DNA from: Temnopleurus reevesii
Taxonomy: Eukaryota; Echinodermata; Echinoidea; Temnopleuroida; Temnopleuridae
Direction: 5' to 3'
Assembly: GCA_036244855.1 (NCBI GenBank)
Contig: BQKZ01002856.1
Span: forward strand, 2,033-66,032
DNA: 64,000 bases
The notes below the pieces were generated by a model. The model saw only the letters and a program-made list of their open reading frames with translations, was not told where the DNA came from and made no database searches. Below, piece by piece: positions 26,341 through 40,224 of the stretch (the first letter of the stretch is position 1; each line of letters opens with the position of its first letter). A program made the translations under genes and the position numbers.

Positions 26341-27539
26341 AATAACAAATTGTGTGCTACATACAACAATCTCTACTCTAACCATCGCTGAATACACAAT
26401 AGGAGCCCACAGATATCACTGGCGATCCCATGTATCTGCGGGAATTAAAAGGTTACGAGGGGCGTGCTCGCGGGGTGAAAAAGTGCAGCAGAGGGGACTG
26501 ATCTGGTCTTTGACCCTAGCCTAATAATGTACGCTCAAATGTTTACCTTTCATGAAATTACGATTCATATCTTTTCTCATCTCTAGAGAGAATCTCGATG
26601 CAGAACAAACAAGGCTTGGTTAAATATGTCTCGTCGTTGTTATGTATATTTAGTGGGCTATGTTTGCACACATTTTATCGACAGGGAGATACGAGCTGTG
26701 CCGCGTTCAGGAAAAAAAACTTGCTATTCGCACTTTGATATTATGAATATGCTTATATGCATGGTTACAGACTAGATCATTCCGAGAAATGTATTTACAG
26801 GTTTTCTAATTAATATGCTGATATGAATGGAAAATCAACGATGAATTACTTGCACCCACAATTTTCCTAAGAATAAGGAAAAAACTTAATGGCCCTTCAC
26901 TGTTAAACATAAATATCGCAGAATTGAATGAACCAAATGCATTTGTAACATATATCCTACCAGTGTAAATTAAAATGCACATTCGTTAGTTTCCTTCGTG
27001 GTAACTGAATCCGCGAATGTAGTACCAATTACATGTCAGCATTCCTGTTTGAAAAGAGCTGATATTGAAACATGTATGATGAATACGACTGACGGATAAA
27101 TTTCGTATAATTTTACCTGTAATTTATATTTTCTATATTAACTCATGAATTATGATATTGTGTACAGAATATTGACACATTGTACAGAATATTGAAATAT
27201 TGGCATTAATATGTTCATTTATATCTTGCTCATAGGCTACATCTTTGTGAATAATTTCAAACTGATAAGACTCTACAATTGAGAGACCAGTTTCCAAGAA
27301 AATAACATTAATAATCAAATGTAGATAAGATGAATATACTATACAGTTCAACTAAAACTGCCGAATATAGATGACCTTTCCTCTATTAGTCACAAAGTTA
27401 TATTTTGGAGACGTTCTTTACAGGAACAAAAATCATTATCGAGCATAACTTCATAGAATAAGCGCATACAAGTTTCCACTTGCTCGTCTCCATTTTTTTT
27501 TTTTATAGAAAAACAGGTTGCAACGCCCCTTCGTCTTAA

Positions 27540-27800
27540 ATCGATTCTCCTGTCCCCAACTTTGTGCAGATGTTCGTCGAATGTTGGCAACATTAACCCC
27601 TTGAGTCGTGACCAAGTTGTCGACAGGTTTGACCTTGAACGTCTTTCAAGATCTTCGTCAACACATCGTCAACCGGGGACCTCTGAAATGGCTACTTTCG
27701 CCTGTCTTTCATTTTATCGCTCTCTTTTCTTGAGTTGTTGTTATCATTTCAAGTCGAAACATTGTGTGAATGATAAACAGACGGGGGCAGAGGGGAGGGA
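27540..27800. promoter_or_regulatory. GC-richer intronic block with NR5A/ERR-type site
   Basis: The minus strand carries TCAAGGTCA at 27638-27630, an exact monomeric receptor site. The neighbouring sequence is GC-richer than the intron average. Regulatory role inferred. Confidence 0.3.
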
Positions 27801-28839
27801 CACTTAACGTGACGCTAAAAATGCTTTAACGTTGCAATTAGCATTTTGCCTTTTCTGTAAACACGTCATTCATGCGCCGTGTTTTTGTTATTAGGTTTAG
27901 ACAGGAAGGTGGAAGTTCTGACAACATGGAAAATAAACTAAAGACTAAGAAATTGTGATTTTTAAAATAAAATATACGCTGGAAATGTGTAAAAAAATCA
28001 AGTAAAATACCTCGTTGCATACGTATCTAGAGAACAGTGCATTCACAAAATATAAGCTCCAAGACCATTTACTTATTATACACTACGCCAAAAAATAAAT
28101 ATGGATCACTTGCTAATTGTATCACTTTAGAAAAGTCGCACTTTCGATGTAGGGCCTATAATGAGGCGCGAGACATCATTCAACAATTGCAATCACTCTT
28201 GTGTGACTATCGATTACAGCATGTTTGGAATTTGGCATTTATTCATTTGAACGTCATTGACATGTACAGCCAACATTTTGTTCTGATTACATTTGCATTT
28301 GGTGATTTCTAGATGGATAAAAGCTTGTTTAAAAATTCATACATACATTTATAAGCAATCTTAATCTTTATTTGAATAGTGTATTATTTTTGTTTTATTC
28401 AATGAGTGATGTGAACCAGTTTCATTTAATATTGATAACCGATTTTGCTCGCTGACCACGGCAAACAAATTTTATTTACAAATATAAGACGATAAGGAAC
28501 TTGACGAGAAAGTGAAATGACCTTTCAACGTATTGGTACATGGTACTTTTTGTCAGGGTAGGAGTTGAATTCGTCATAATCGAACTTTGGACACCTTTCG
28601 TCGATGTTTCATATTAATCCCTAATACTGGGAATATAGGTGAGAATATCACATTATTCCGTCTAACTTTACAACATTCGTACAGGGTTTCAAAGGTCTCA
28701 TTTCATGCATTCCCCACCACTATCACACCCCAATTCCACCAGTAGCCTCGTCACATCTTGGTAATATCTCCGGTAACTATTTGAACACGCTGAAATATGT
28801 AGGTTGATGTGGAATTATAATTTCTGCCTTCTTGTCGGC

Positions 28840-29110
28840 GAGCTGTGAAAGTGAAAGAGCCGCCCCGTTCGCTCCCCCTTCTCTCTCGAGTTTCTGTTTA
28901 CCGATTCTCAGTCAGCGCTCCATAGCGGGCAAGAAGTGCAGTCACATCCTAGCCTTGCACGCTAAGAAAGCCGATCCTGGGTGTCCGTGTTTACCAACCG
29001 TGGCCCTGGCTAAGGTCCAGAGCACCACACAGTCACGTCGAACACCGCAAATTCGACTTCTAAATCTCGCGCTCATTTAGCCCCCTTAAACCTTTCAGCT
29101 AGCAAGCATG
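28840..29110. promoter_or_regulatory. GC-richer intronic block, candidate enhancer
   Basis: Contains GAAAGTGAAA at 28847-28856 (IRF/ISRE type), two TGTTTACC forkhead-type words (about 28896 and 28987) and several CpGs. Open for 82 codons without recognisable protein. Confidence 0.3.
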
Positions 29111-29443
29111 GGGCAATGATCAAAACAAGGTTGATCGGGAGTTTTCCTCTTAGAAAACAGGCAGAGTCTTTAGTAAGGCTGGATAAATGAGTTTTGGCTG
29201 CACTTTTCTCTTTCCCGGTCGAGTTCGTGCCCGTTCAATTGGCAGATCCTCGTGACACGGTCGACAAAGTAGACGTGAAATAGGAATGGGTTCGGCGCAA
29301 ATTTCAAGGTTTGGATTTCTGTTAGGTATCTGGGTTCTACACACTGCAATATAAGAGCGCGCTTCCGTGTCTTGATTGATCGTAATTAAGCACGGAATCG
29401 TACCTGCAGGGACATCGTCTGCACTTCGGTTTTGTGTCTAACT

Positions 29444-29454
29444 TTTGGCGGGAA
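29444..29454 (+). promoter_or_regulatory. E2F-like site
   Basis: TTTGGCGGGAA matches the E2F consensus. It lies inside an inverted TTTTGG...CCAAAA. Confidence 0.3.
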
Positions 29455-31549
29455 CCAAAAGATGAATCCGTGTCCCCTGTCTTCCTCGGCACATTACATC
29501 AATTTCTTGTCATCTTTAGGTAATGACGGTTCATGCCTTGCTTTACAAACTCAAACCCGAGCGAGACGTAATTAAAAGTCATGCAATAAAGCACGCTTCG
29601 TTTAGGAGCAGTGTGCCTCTAAAGCACCGGTAGTCAACATCAGGTACATTGTACATGTGCGCCAAAACGTTTTGTAATGGTACCATATACTGTACCCGGT
29701 TTATTTTAGTTCCTCAAGTTTTTAAAAGGGTTTTTAAGAGGGAACGAACTATTACCTTATTTATTTATAGAATGGTGAGAATGTGAAGCAATAGTTCTGT
29801 AAATTCAAATCATACAATAGAATTTAAAACCCTAATAGAGCATACCATAATAATGATGAGACATTCTATTGTTGAACTTAGTGGTTATGATTAACATGAT
29901 TAACAGAGCACATATTATTTTTTCCTTTGCAAGACGTCCATTTTCACCTGCGGGTGCAACTTGTCACGGCACTTGAGACGCATTGCGTCCGGCGTTAGCC
30001 GCCACTTCACGAAGGGTCTTGGACAGATTTGACGCCCTTTGGCTCTTAACAGTTTCATGTAGACAAAACAATGGGAGATTGATATTACTACGTTAGGTCC
30101 GATTTCAAATCATGACCTCAAACTTGTTATTTAAAGTGGAAATCATAGCCAAAGCAAGTGTGATTTATGTCTACGACTTTTGGAACTTGCAGCATATACC
30201 TGTCCGAATTATTAGAATCGAGCGATGTCTATCAAACATTTTTGATGTCCTCAGTTAACAAATTTGGTTAAAACAGACTATGAGAACAAACAATATTTTA
30301 TTCATCATTTTGTCGGCAAAAATGTTAAATTATTGTTCAGTAACACTTGTTATCATCGCAGCATCATTACATAATGACCCCATAAAATGATCTAAAATTA
30401 GCTTCGATATGAATGGTTTAAATGCACTGCATGAACTAGTATTCGGTTCAATGTACTCCAGAATCATGCATAATTGCTCATGCTGACATCTAAAAGCGGA
30501 TCATTGCCACCAACGCCATCATCCCTCTACATTGTGCATGTAAACGTCCTTGGCAACTCATTTAAATTAATTAGACAGGTCTTGTTTGTCTGTTCATCAG
30601 GGTGCAATGCCATCGTGTTACACACAAACAATTTTTCATTAAATACATGGGGATATTTCGGATTTCATTCTTGTAGCAACGTTCATCTTTCAATAACCAC
30701 AAACTCCTATACCAGGATCTGAAATATCTATCTGTCATCCGGAAAGTTCAATGCCGCAAGTGGTTGGCTAAGAGAGATGATATGGGCAATGTCACAATCG
30801 GCTGCACAGCGATAAAATATGCAGGGTTTCCCTCGAAATTCAATTCATCCGAGTAGTTAAATGGATACGCATATACAAAATTCACAAGAGGGGTGTAAAA
30901 CTAATTATGTCGATTATATCACTATCTCCATGATATGACATGTGGATAATGTATAATTTATGTTTATTTACGTTGACCATACAAATTATTGTAAATTGAG
31001 CGAGTATTTTGCAGATACCAGAATATCTTGGGATTATAATATTTGAGGATAGCTAAAAAAACAAACCCACACCCAATAAAATATATATCTACAAAAGAAT
31101 AATAATAAAAACTACATTAGCCGCAAACATGGCAAATACACGGATAAAGAAAAGTAAATTCATTTTCCACTTCACAGAATTAGTGCCGATAAAAAGGAAA
31201 CATCTAAAAATCCTTTGCATTAAAAATTAGGCTCAATATAATATCAGTATAATATTGGTATTATCAGGAAGAAAATAATATAAAAAATATGTTGCGCTGC
31301 AACGCTAGTTCAGAATGAAACGGGGTTGGTATATAAAACCCACCTCCTTCAGGACCAGAATCTAATTTGCACAGAGAGTTGGTGGTAAACTGAATATATT
31401 CACCATTCATCAGGAGCTTAAACGACGAGAAAAACTCCCCTCTAGGAGGAAATGCAAATTGCTTCCATGCATTAATACCAGATAACACCAGAGTAGGGTT
31501 CATTAACGGTCATTTGCCAAGGCCAAGGCCCTATCAAAGATGGACTAAT

Positions 31550-31642
31550 TTGGCGAAAGGAGGAGGAGAGAGCATAAAGTTGGGCGAGACATAAGGAAAA
31601 GGAGGGGAGAACGAGTGTATGTATAAAAGTTATAAAGAGGGG

Positions 31643-31673
<31 letters not shown>

Positions 31674-31795
31674 GATATGCAGGAGGAGAAAAATAGGGAA
31701 GGAGAGGGAGAGAGCTAGAGAGAGAAAGCAAGCGAAAAAAAGAAAAATAAGAGGAGAATATTTACAGAAAGAGAGAAAATAGGGAGAGAGTGGGC
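31550..31795 (+). repeat. Purine-rich GA tract
   Basis: About 245 bases almost entirely A and G, with pure (GA)n at 31641-31667. Possible triplex-forming DNA. Confidence 0.85.
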
Positions 31796-32029
31796 CATCA
31801 TGATTCGTAATATTGTATTTTATATTTTATTCCAATGCTTAACGCGCAAATGTGCTGTTTGTCGTAACAGTTAGAGAAAGAATAAAAAAGACCAACAAAG
31901 CAGAGAAATAAGTAAACAAGGAATCTAGAGCTGCTTTCGAAATAAAAAAAAAAGTAAAAATGAAAGAGTGATAGAAAGAAAAAGAAAAGAAGGATTGCAT
32001 GTAATCAGTGAGTATCCACAAGCTAATTC

Positions 32030-32395
32030 TCATCTCCTGCAAATCAACCCGACATCCGATGCCGGGAGCGCCCGGCGCGGCCCTTCTCTCTTCTTTCATT
32101 ACCGCTTTGCTCCATCTCTCCCTTGATTGAAAAAAGTGGAAAGTCGCCGGGGCCATTTTACCCCGTTATTGGAAACAAACAGAAAAACCCCCTTCACCAA
32201 ATCATTCACCTTCCGTCATCCCGAATCAGTGGTAGGCACCTTTCATAAAGTAATCAATTTGTATTCACTTTGTTGGGCAAATAATATTTTCGCGCACTCT
32301 TTTCAATTTAAATCGCACTCGAATAAACAGACAAAGTGTGCCTGGAAATGCTATGTGGGTGTGCGTGTGCGTGACGTCAATAAATGGAACTAAAT
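32030..32395. promoter_or_regulatory. GC-richer intronic block with perfect CRE
   Basis: Contains TGACGTCA at 32372-32379 (exact CRE), GCCGGGAGCGCCCGGC (palindrome-like, about 32061) and CCTTGATTGA. Function inferred only from motif density. Confidence 0.35.
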
Positions 32396-34379
32396 AACAT
32401 GGATAAGGTCGGTTTTCGTCCATATATACCAGTTTAAAGAAGGGCGCTCGGGCAAAGCCTTGTCTTTAAAAGAAAATATGGATAATGAAATCAATAATTA
32501 ATTCATACATAATAATTTTACGTTGTGCTTCCAATCAAATACATATTTCATAACGTAATTCCTACATCTCACGTGTGTACGCAAAGATGATAAAAAAAAT
32601 AAAACACATTTCATAAAAAACAATTCTTTATCTTTAGAACACGGAAAAATCAGTTTACAAAAATTAGGTCTAGAGTCATACGATGACCCATTTCATCCAA
32701 ACCCGGTTTTTCTCGTTAAATATTTGCTTCCACAGCCACGGATTGCACGCCTTTTTCTTATTTTAACCTTTTTCTTTTGCCCACAATTCAATTTTTCTTT
32801 CTCTAAATACTATTCAGACGGTCGATGTTTGCCCTCAAACAAGCGGCCAGAAACCCCCAATGGAATTTTCATAGAGAAATAAAGAGACGAAGACATAGGA
32901 AGACGGTACCAAAGTTTGACAGATGAATTCTCTCTTTCTCCATCATCTTCCTTTTCTCAACCAACTAACATTACCCTACCCACTTCCTATCAATTCTAAA
33001 TAAATAGTCCTAACCTATATTTCAAGAACTGGGGTTTCACCAAATTGAAAGGATGATAATAATTCTAAGCGTTGGAATTCAGATATTCTGACCTCATTTC
33101 CTCCAAGACATAGGTTTGTAAGACGATCATATGGGTATTACAGCATTCAGTTTTCAAAAAATAAAGCCGTAAAGGTGATATTGGGGAGGAATACACAATG
33201 TCTTTATGGAACAAGGGCAGTTTAATATTACGCACAATAGTGTCATCATAAAATGTTATTAACAAAGGTATAGATTTGTTTAAACATCATTTATGAATGC
33301 CAAAAGCTTATGGAAGTACTCCATGAATAAATTAATAACAAGCATTTACTATTATCATTATTCTATTCTGCGTATCTTATTACAAAAATGAAGATACAAC
33401 GGCTTTACAATTTATTTTTGTACTGAATTTATAAACAGCGCAAGAACACGATTCGTGTTTATTTCTACGGGGAAATTATCAGACACATCAGCAAGATTTG
33501 GGAAGAGAGAACTATATTTTGGCATAGCGCCATCTCACGTAAACAGACGGCGCAGCTTCGGATATCTTCTCTTCTCTTCATCTACAAAAGCATCAATGTC
33601 GGTTCCATTGGCGATGTTATATGGAATTGGGGGGGGGGAGCGGGGATAGGAGGATGGAGTCATAAACCGATGCTCGATCAATTGCAAGAAAAAACAATTA
33701 GTAATAAAATAATGCATACTGTTTTCACTGTTTGTACAAAATTTTAATTCTGAATGTAATCAAAATATTCCACAATATAAATAGCAACTACGTGTTGAAA
33801 ATACGATCCTTGTAAATATGTTTTTGAGTAAAAGAGTATACATATTGGACATTATGGCAGTATACTCCGCAGACGATGCGATTTATAGCCTTTTCTCGGA
33901 TCGAAGTCGTATCATGCAGTATTCATCAAAATATTGGACAATCACAGGACCGTAAACGAACCAGCGAATGCAATGGTAGAATGCATAATGCAGTGATTAA
34001 AAACTAATATAAGTTTTATAATTTTGTACTCCCTTTAAATGATAAGAATATTATTATCACACACCATGCCCTTACACCAGGGAGAAGTAATACTTAAATG
34101 GCATATAAAAATGACGTACTATCTATACAAGCGGAATAATAAGAAGAAGTGTAAATTACTACAGAAATAGACATTCTATTTCGTTAACTGTAGGCCAATA
34201 TCTTAGAGGTAATATTCCGACAAGTACATATCTTCCTTCCATTTCGTTTTTCTTTGGCATGTTGCCTCTTCCTTTTCACATAAAACGCAAGGAATCTTCA
34301 TGTTTCCCGCTGCTGCACTCTCGCACGGACTGACTCACAAGGCGAACTCTTGAAGCACTTTCCTCCTCCTCCTCCAGGT

Positions 34380-34745
34380 TAGCGCGTTGATGTAGTCACT
34401 AAGAAAAATGTTTTTCACTCATCAAGCTTTCGTTCGCCTGCATCAGGTCATTAACATCATTCATGACATCTTTTCGAGGTGACTTCATCTTCACATATGA
34501 TGTTGCTCTTTCCCAAGCAGGAGGGCTCTATTATTCTCTCAAGCACGACACGGCCACGCCATGGCTCGTTGATGCCGCAGTGCATCGCGAAGAAGTCTGC
34601 ACTTATACGCGCGCAAGCAGTTATATCAGGCTCGTTCATAATTATTCCACTCTGATGCTTGGTTCGGGCAATCACCGCATATCCTTCTATTATGTTCGCT
34701 TCATAAAACCTCCATGAATGACTGAGCCGATTTACATTACCCATG
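34380..34745. other. GC-richer intronic block open on both strands
   Basis: Overlapping ORFs of 84 (plus) and 95 (minus) codons with no recognisable protein. Could be a conserved regulatory block. Confidence 0.3.
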
Positions 34746-35779
34746 TTTCATTCAAAAGAACCCCCTGAATATTTGACTAAAATAATTCGCAGCGTGATAA
34801 TTTTTCACCCCACACACCAGGGTGTGTATATTGTTTGCACATTAACAATATTGCATCAAGTTCTCCCATGGACAAAAAAATGTCGCCTTTTCGCTGAATC
34901 TAATCGTTGGTACGCTTCAACGACTTGAAGTTCAGCGTTGATGGCCAACGAATAAGGCTGAAGTAAAAAAAAAAAGTTGAAACCACCACTTTTTATTCTC
35001 AGAGGTTCATTCTTTCATGCCGATATAACCTTCTATTCGTGAACCAGTCGTAAAAATCACTTGCTGTGAAACAACGTATCAAAGAAAAAAATGAAAACAA
35101 AATCGATGAATGTTCTTTGCACTGTCCATAGAGAGAAATATTCCATTGGGCTGGAGATGGGAAATGAAAAAAGTGCAATTGCACTATCGCTCTCTGCATG
35201 GTAGATCACCCCTTGCATCTTTTTCGACGATTATTAAAACAATGTTGCAAAAACATTTGCGATAGTTTGGGGCACGCATTGAAAAAGGATGACCCTGCAA
35301 GTGTCAACAACTCATTCAAAAAGAGTCTTTCATCCAGGGAGCGAAAATTTCAGTATGATTTTGTTCATTGTGTAAGAACAAAGTGGCACCTAAAAGTTCG
35401 CAAAATCGTCTTGGCTGATGTGATATTGATACTGAAGTCTGTCAACCGATTTTTAGTACATGTATTTGGCAAGAATTTCAATTTTAGAGCTACCAATCCT
35501 GAAATCGTCAGCATTTAACAGCCATTATTACAAATGGTATTTTGAAATTGAAAATGAAAAAATCGAAATAACGCATCATGAATCATGAATATACTCGCAA
35601 AATACCGATATTTCAAAATTCTAACCAACTTCTTCTTGAGCACAATTTAATATTCCTAAAAATGGTATACAAAGGGAAAGAATGACAAAAATATACTTGG
35701 AAGCATCTATTACCTATTTTTTCACATTCACCCTTACTCTTAATTGTTGACAATATATGAAATGAATGGGGCAAGGGAG

Positions 35780-35820
35780 GTCTCTTATACACATCTAGAT
35801 GTGTATAAGAGACAGGTACN
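35780..35820. other. Nextera mate-pair junction adapter left in the assembly
   Basis: 35797-35815 is the complete Tn5 mosaic end AGATGTGTATAAGAGACAG. 35780-35796 is 17 of 19 bases of its inverted partner, joined head to head as in circularised Nextera mate-pair libraries. A single N follows at 35820. Synthetic, not genomic. Confidence 0.97.
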
Positions 35821-36140
35821 AACCCGGCCAAAAAAAGCTTGGGCTTAAAAAGCTAAAAATCAAACGATAAATAAAATCGTGCACATCATTTCTATTTAAG
35901 GCAAAATTATTTTGCGACTATTGAGCATTTTGAATAACGGACTTTTTCGGGTAAATGGAGTTTTCAATAAAAACAAAACGAAGAACCTTTGGAATTCAAA
36001 GGAACATAAAAGTGAAAGTATATCATATCATTGGCCTAAAATTTGGGGAATTCCCGAACCAAATTTCTGCATATTCCGATCGATATTCTCATCTTGTGGT
36101 CGATTCTCCTTCAGTCTTGAAGCTGTTTGTTCAGAGCTCG

Positions 36141-36241
36141 TGACCTTTGACCCGATACATCCAATTTAGAATCGTAGCGACAGGGCTTGTTGTTCGTTTC
36201 GCTATTTTGCCTCAATAGCTGAGGTCACATAAGCTGACCTC
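36141..36241. promoter_or_regulatory. Nuclear-receptor element pair: DR1 and IR7
   Basis: At 36141-36153 the minus strand reads GGGTCAAAGGTCA, a DR1 one base from the ideal and a preferred site for COUP-TF, HNF4 and RXR. At 36221-36241 GAGGTCA and TGACCTC face each other across seven bases (IR7). COUP-TF tolerates many spacings. The surrounding 300 bases are GC-richer than the intron average. Confidence 0.55.
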
Positions 36242-36255
36242 TGCATTTCTAGAGC

Positions 36256-36291
36256 CTTCTCAGACAAGCCCGGCGTAGTCTGTCTGAGAAG
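36256..36291. repeat. Perfect 11-bp hairpin with 14-base loop
   Basis: CTTCTCAGACA and TGTCTGAGAAG are exact inverted arms. They contain CAGACA/TGTCTG, SMAD-type half-sites, and sit directly beside the DR1/IR7 pair. Confidence 0.7.
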
Positions 36292-37703
36292 TCTCCTACC
36301 TCCTTCTGTGATTGCTAAAAAGTTTATTCTCAAACTGCTGAATATGACCGACACTACAACATCCAGACAAGATATATCACATAGACCATATTACAATGTG
36401 TACAATTCCTACACGTTATCATAACTTTCGTTTCATAGGTAATTTTAGATGTTCTACTTTCGGGGTTTAAAAAAAGTTCGAAATTTCACGACTACACGGC
36501 AGACAATCGGGTCATGAATACCATGATATATTTAGCATTGAATAATGATAAGGGGTCTGGAAGTCGGTTTAAGTTCAAAATCATTCCCATTCCCACCCAT
36601 GGGATCAAGTTCAAATGCAACTCGCACAACTGTGTTCCACGTTAGTATACACGGTATAGTATAATCTATTCACCTTGCTATGACTTTTGTACCCGCCCTT
36701 TCAGCAAATGTCGATATAAAAAAAAAATGAGGTATTGCCTTTTCTTTCTAAATGGCTGCAACGCCAAAAAGGAACAAAACATCAGTCAGTAAAAGGGGTG
36801 ACAAAGGTATCGCCCATTGGAAACCTCACAAAAAGTTTCATTTTTCAATGGAGATTATCAAATGGGAGATTATATAAAAAAGGAACCTTTGATACCTCGG
36901 CTCCAATACGCAATATTGGTAAATCGCTAGTCAAAAGTGAATAGTGTTATTGTTGGTGCACTGGGAAGAGGACACTGATTATGGCTAACATACATTTGAA
37001 GCATGATTTAGTGTTCATAGAGTTGCTCTTCACAGAGTATCATCGAAAACAGACCCATAAGTTTCACATTCCATCTTAGATGTATCCAGAAGTATGTGGT
37101 CTATTACACCAATATTAAAAATCTTCTGGTATTTGCCGCCCCCCCCCCCTGAACGCACATTAATACAATTCAGAAAATGTAGGCATATATGAAGGGATAT
37201 AAAGGCTAATACAGGGCGGGTTTGAAGAAAATAAAAAGGGTATGTTTTCCAGGACACCCGGAAGTATCACATATTTCACGGTATGTAGTTGATGCCAAAA
37301 TAACGAACGAGTGCGAATCATTGCCCTGAAATTTGGGGATTTTTCCGAGAAATGGTGAATCGACATGACCTAAAAGAAAAGAGCATCTGTGAAGCTTCAT
37401 GACCTAACCTGGTTGTTTGCTTTGAGGAATGTTCCTACAATACGGAAATATCTTGTTTTCCGAGTACTTTGTGTGACTATGCTTTAATCCAAATCATAGT
37501 GGAGTAGAGTCCTCTGAAAAGCTGTAAAATACAACTACTTTATGGTATCCCTACGAGGCAGATATAAAGCTTAGGAACTTCATGGAATGATGATACAACA
37601 TTACTGACGATGGCAATAGGAATGCCAATACATATTAATACACACACGTCCACATGAAGACACATTTTTAATAGCCTAGGCACAAGGTTAAAGGTAAGAA
37701 CGG

Positions 37704-37740
37704 GTTGAACCAGGGAGTTGTCACAACTCCCTGGTTGAAC
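37704..37740. repeat. Near-perfect palindrome with one-base centre
   Basis: AACCAGGGAGTTGT and ACAACTCCCTGGTT are exact inverted arms around a single C. The pairing extends three more bases with one mismatch. The loop is too short for a microRNA hairpin. Confidence 0.85.
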
Positions 37741-38512
37741 ATTACAATCGTCGAATACGTTGCTACTTGCAAGAAATCACCAATACATATATACATTCAT
37801 TATCACTATCAACCTGCCAATAAATCAACAACAATATGCTCCTAATTGGACATCGATTGTTTATTGCAATTAAAATCCAGTCCCTTTGATTATGATCATG
37901 ACCTATATAAAATTCTGACGAAATAATTTCTCTTTGAATCTACACGGTATCCATCTGCCAAAACTAACTTTGCTCGTGAGCACTGGGTGGGGCCCTCCTC
38001 GCTCCTGGCTCCAATTTCGACCAATTCCTTCTTGCCCTCATCCGTCAAGTTCACTGATGATTGATGGAAGAAGAAAGCCGTCTTTGTTCTACCACCATCT
38101 TAAATCAGTGGACCTCACCTCCTCTCATACCATTAACATCACCACCAACCCCCAACAACCACCAACATCATCATCAACATCAGTTTTTCTTCCCGTCGGC
38201 CATCACTGCTCCGACAATCTCGTATACAGGTGACCTAATTCCCCAGGTTAGAATACCACAAGAAGACCAAGAAGTGTGGATAATAGAAATTCCTTGATGT
38301 AAAACATGGTTAAAGGCCACGCCATGCCACTTTCGTCAAGTCTCGGTTCTAGTTTCAGGCACTCACTCCAGGTTTTTGATAAAGTGTATGGCTTTAACAG
38401 GTAACTGTATACAGTTGAGGCATTCTGTTTACAATTTTGGTGTAAACAGTTGCTTGTGTATGATGGACTTGACAAGGGGTTCTCCTTGAGGTTTAGAAAC
38501 CTATGAAGTACC

Positions 38513-38601
38513 NNNNNNNNNNNNNNNNNNNNNNNNNNNNNNNNNNNNNNNNNNNNNNNNNNNNNNNNNNNNNNNNNNNNNNNNNNNNNNNNNNNNNNNN
38601 N
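38513..38601. other. Assembly gap (89 N)
   Basis: Run of N flanked by unrelated sequence. The right edge begins with seven G. Confidence 1.
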
Positions 38602-40224
38602 GGGGGGGCTTGAACCGGCCATACCATGGCCCCAATATTGGCGACGCATTTAATCACTGTTCCCTATACTTGAGAAAGGCCTAGGTACCATTATTTGCTC
38701 CCGGCTTTTGGCCAAAAGGGTGCCGACGGGAGGCAAAGACCGTTTTTACCCTTGTCAGTCAAGCGGCAGGATGGTCAGGTTACTGCTACCCCCACCCCCA
38801 ACAGACAGATCCTTGATGCGCTCCTACAAATCTATTTTGAATATCTTACGCATTACATGACCCGGATATGAGTTGAATAAATTTACTCGCTGTGAATCAT
38901 GTTACAATTCCAAAAATAAACAAATATTTCACACGAGACCCATTTTTAGGTTGTACACTTGGACAAAACCAACGATGTTCGTTTTGGCAAGATGCGAGAT
39001 CGGTGTTATATCTCATCATAATGACAATAATTATTTTTTTCAACCGAATAAACTGGATGACATCACGTCCCATTTTGTCTTCAACAATGGCAATAATTTC
39101 AATTATCCTAATATACATTGGGTGTCGATAATACACAATTATTTGATAACAGATCTACCTATCGTATTAGATTATTATATTTTACCGTTTCCATTTTCTT
39201 TCTCTTTTCTTTTGCTAGGTATCCCTGTGTCACATCATTGATGTCGTTCCATCACGTCGTCAGGTGGTTTCTAAGGAATCCTTACTGGGGTGGGGCTCCT
39301 TGACCCTAACGTGCAGGGTCACGACATGGGGTTAATTCCTCAGATTTAACAAGTTGCACGATGGGATTACAAGTTTGAGGTAAGCCGGTGGCTTTCACAA
39401 TTTCAACCCCATTTCTCTTCCAATCTCCATTTTCCCTCCCTCTCTTTTAACACAAAATGTGTCAAGGACTCATACAGAATTCGATCGAGCAAACCTATTT
39501 AGGAAGCACACTTCACACGTAAAAACTAATCCATTATGAATTATCAAGAAAACAAACTATTCAAAATCATAAAAAATATACTTTAACACAGTAGATCGAC
39601 TGGCAATAACAGGAAACTGTAAATAAGGTTTTCACTGAGAACACGAAGAGTTAATGTGAAAATTCGTATTACCTGTCCATGTTCTTATTACAATTTCAGA
39701 AATTCAAATCTGCTATTTCGTTACACTTGCATCTCCTAGAATTATGAACAGGTGTACTACAATACGGATAAAAATCTCTTTCGCAACTATTCCTAGATTT
39801 GGTAGGCCTTCATATCAAATTCATATCAACCTGTCGTTTAACATTCAACCGATTTTAAAAATCATAACAAAAGAAGACTGGGCATGGGAACCTCTATCTA
39901 TTTGGAGTAATTTCATCTCCTTGTAAATGATTGTCACAGGCTGGTATAGGGTTTGTGTCCAATCAAGATACCAAATGGTAACGTTACAATATTGGTTATG
40001 CAAGAGCTTCGCGTTTTCTTGAAATTCACCTAGTTTTAACAGGGAAAAATATTGAGAAAAACCTACAACAGGTAATTTTATCATCACTTTGACCGTTATT
40101 CCAAAATAATTCCTATCGATCAAGGTGTCAGCATGGATTTATAAACGTCAGCATACGTAAACATGGTAAACTATATGACTTCTGCATCTCATCGTGACGA
40201 CCCATGTCAGAAAACCGTTCAGAG

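Noticed and set aside
35613..35831. 72-codon ORF containing SYTHLDVYKR
   Set aside because: Translation of the Nextera junction adapter.
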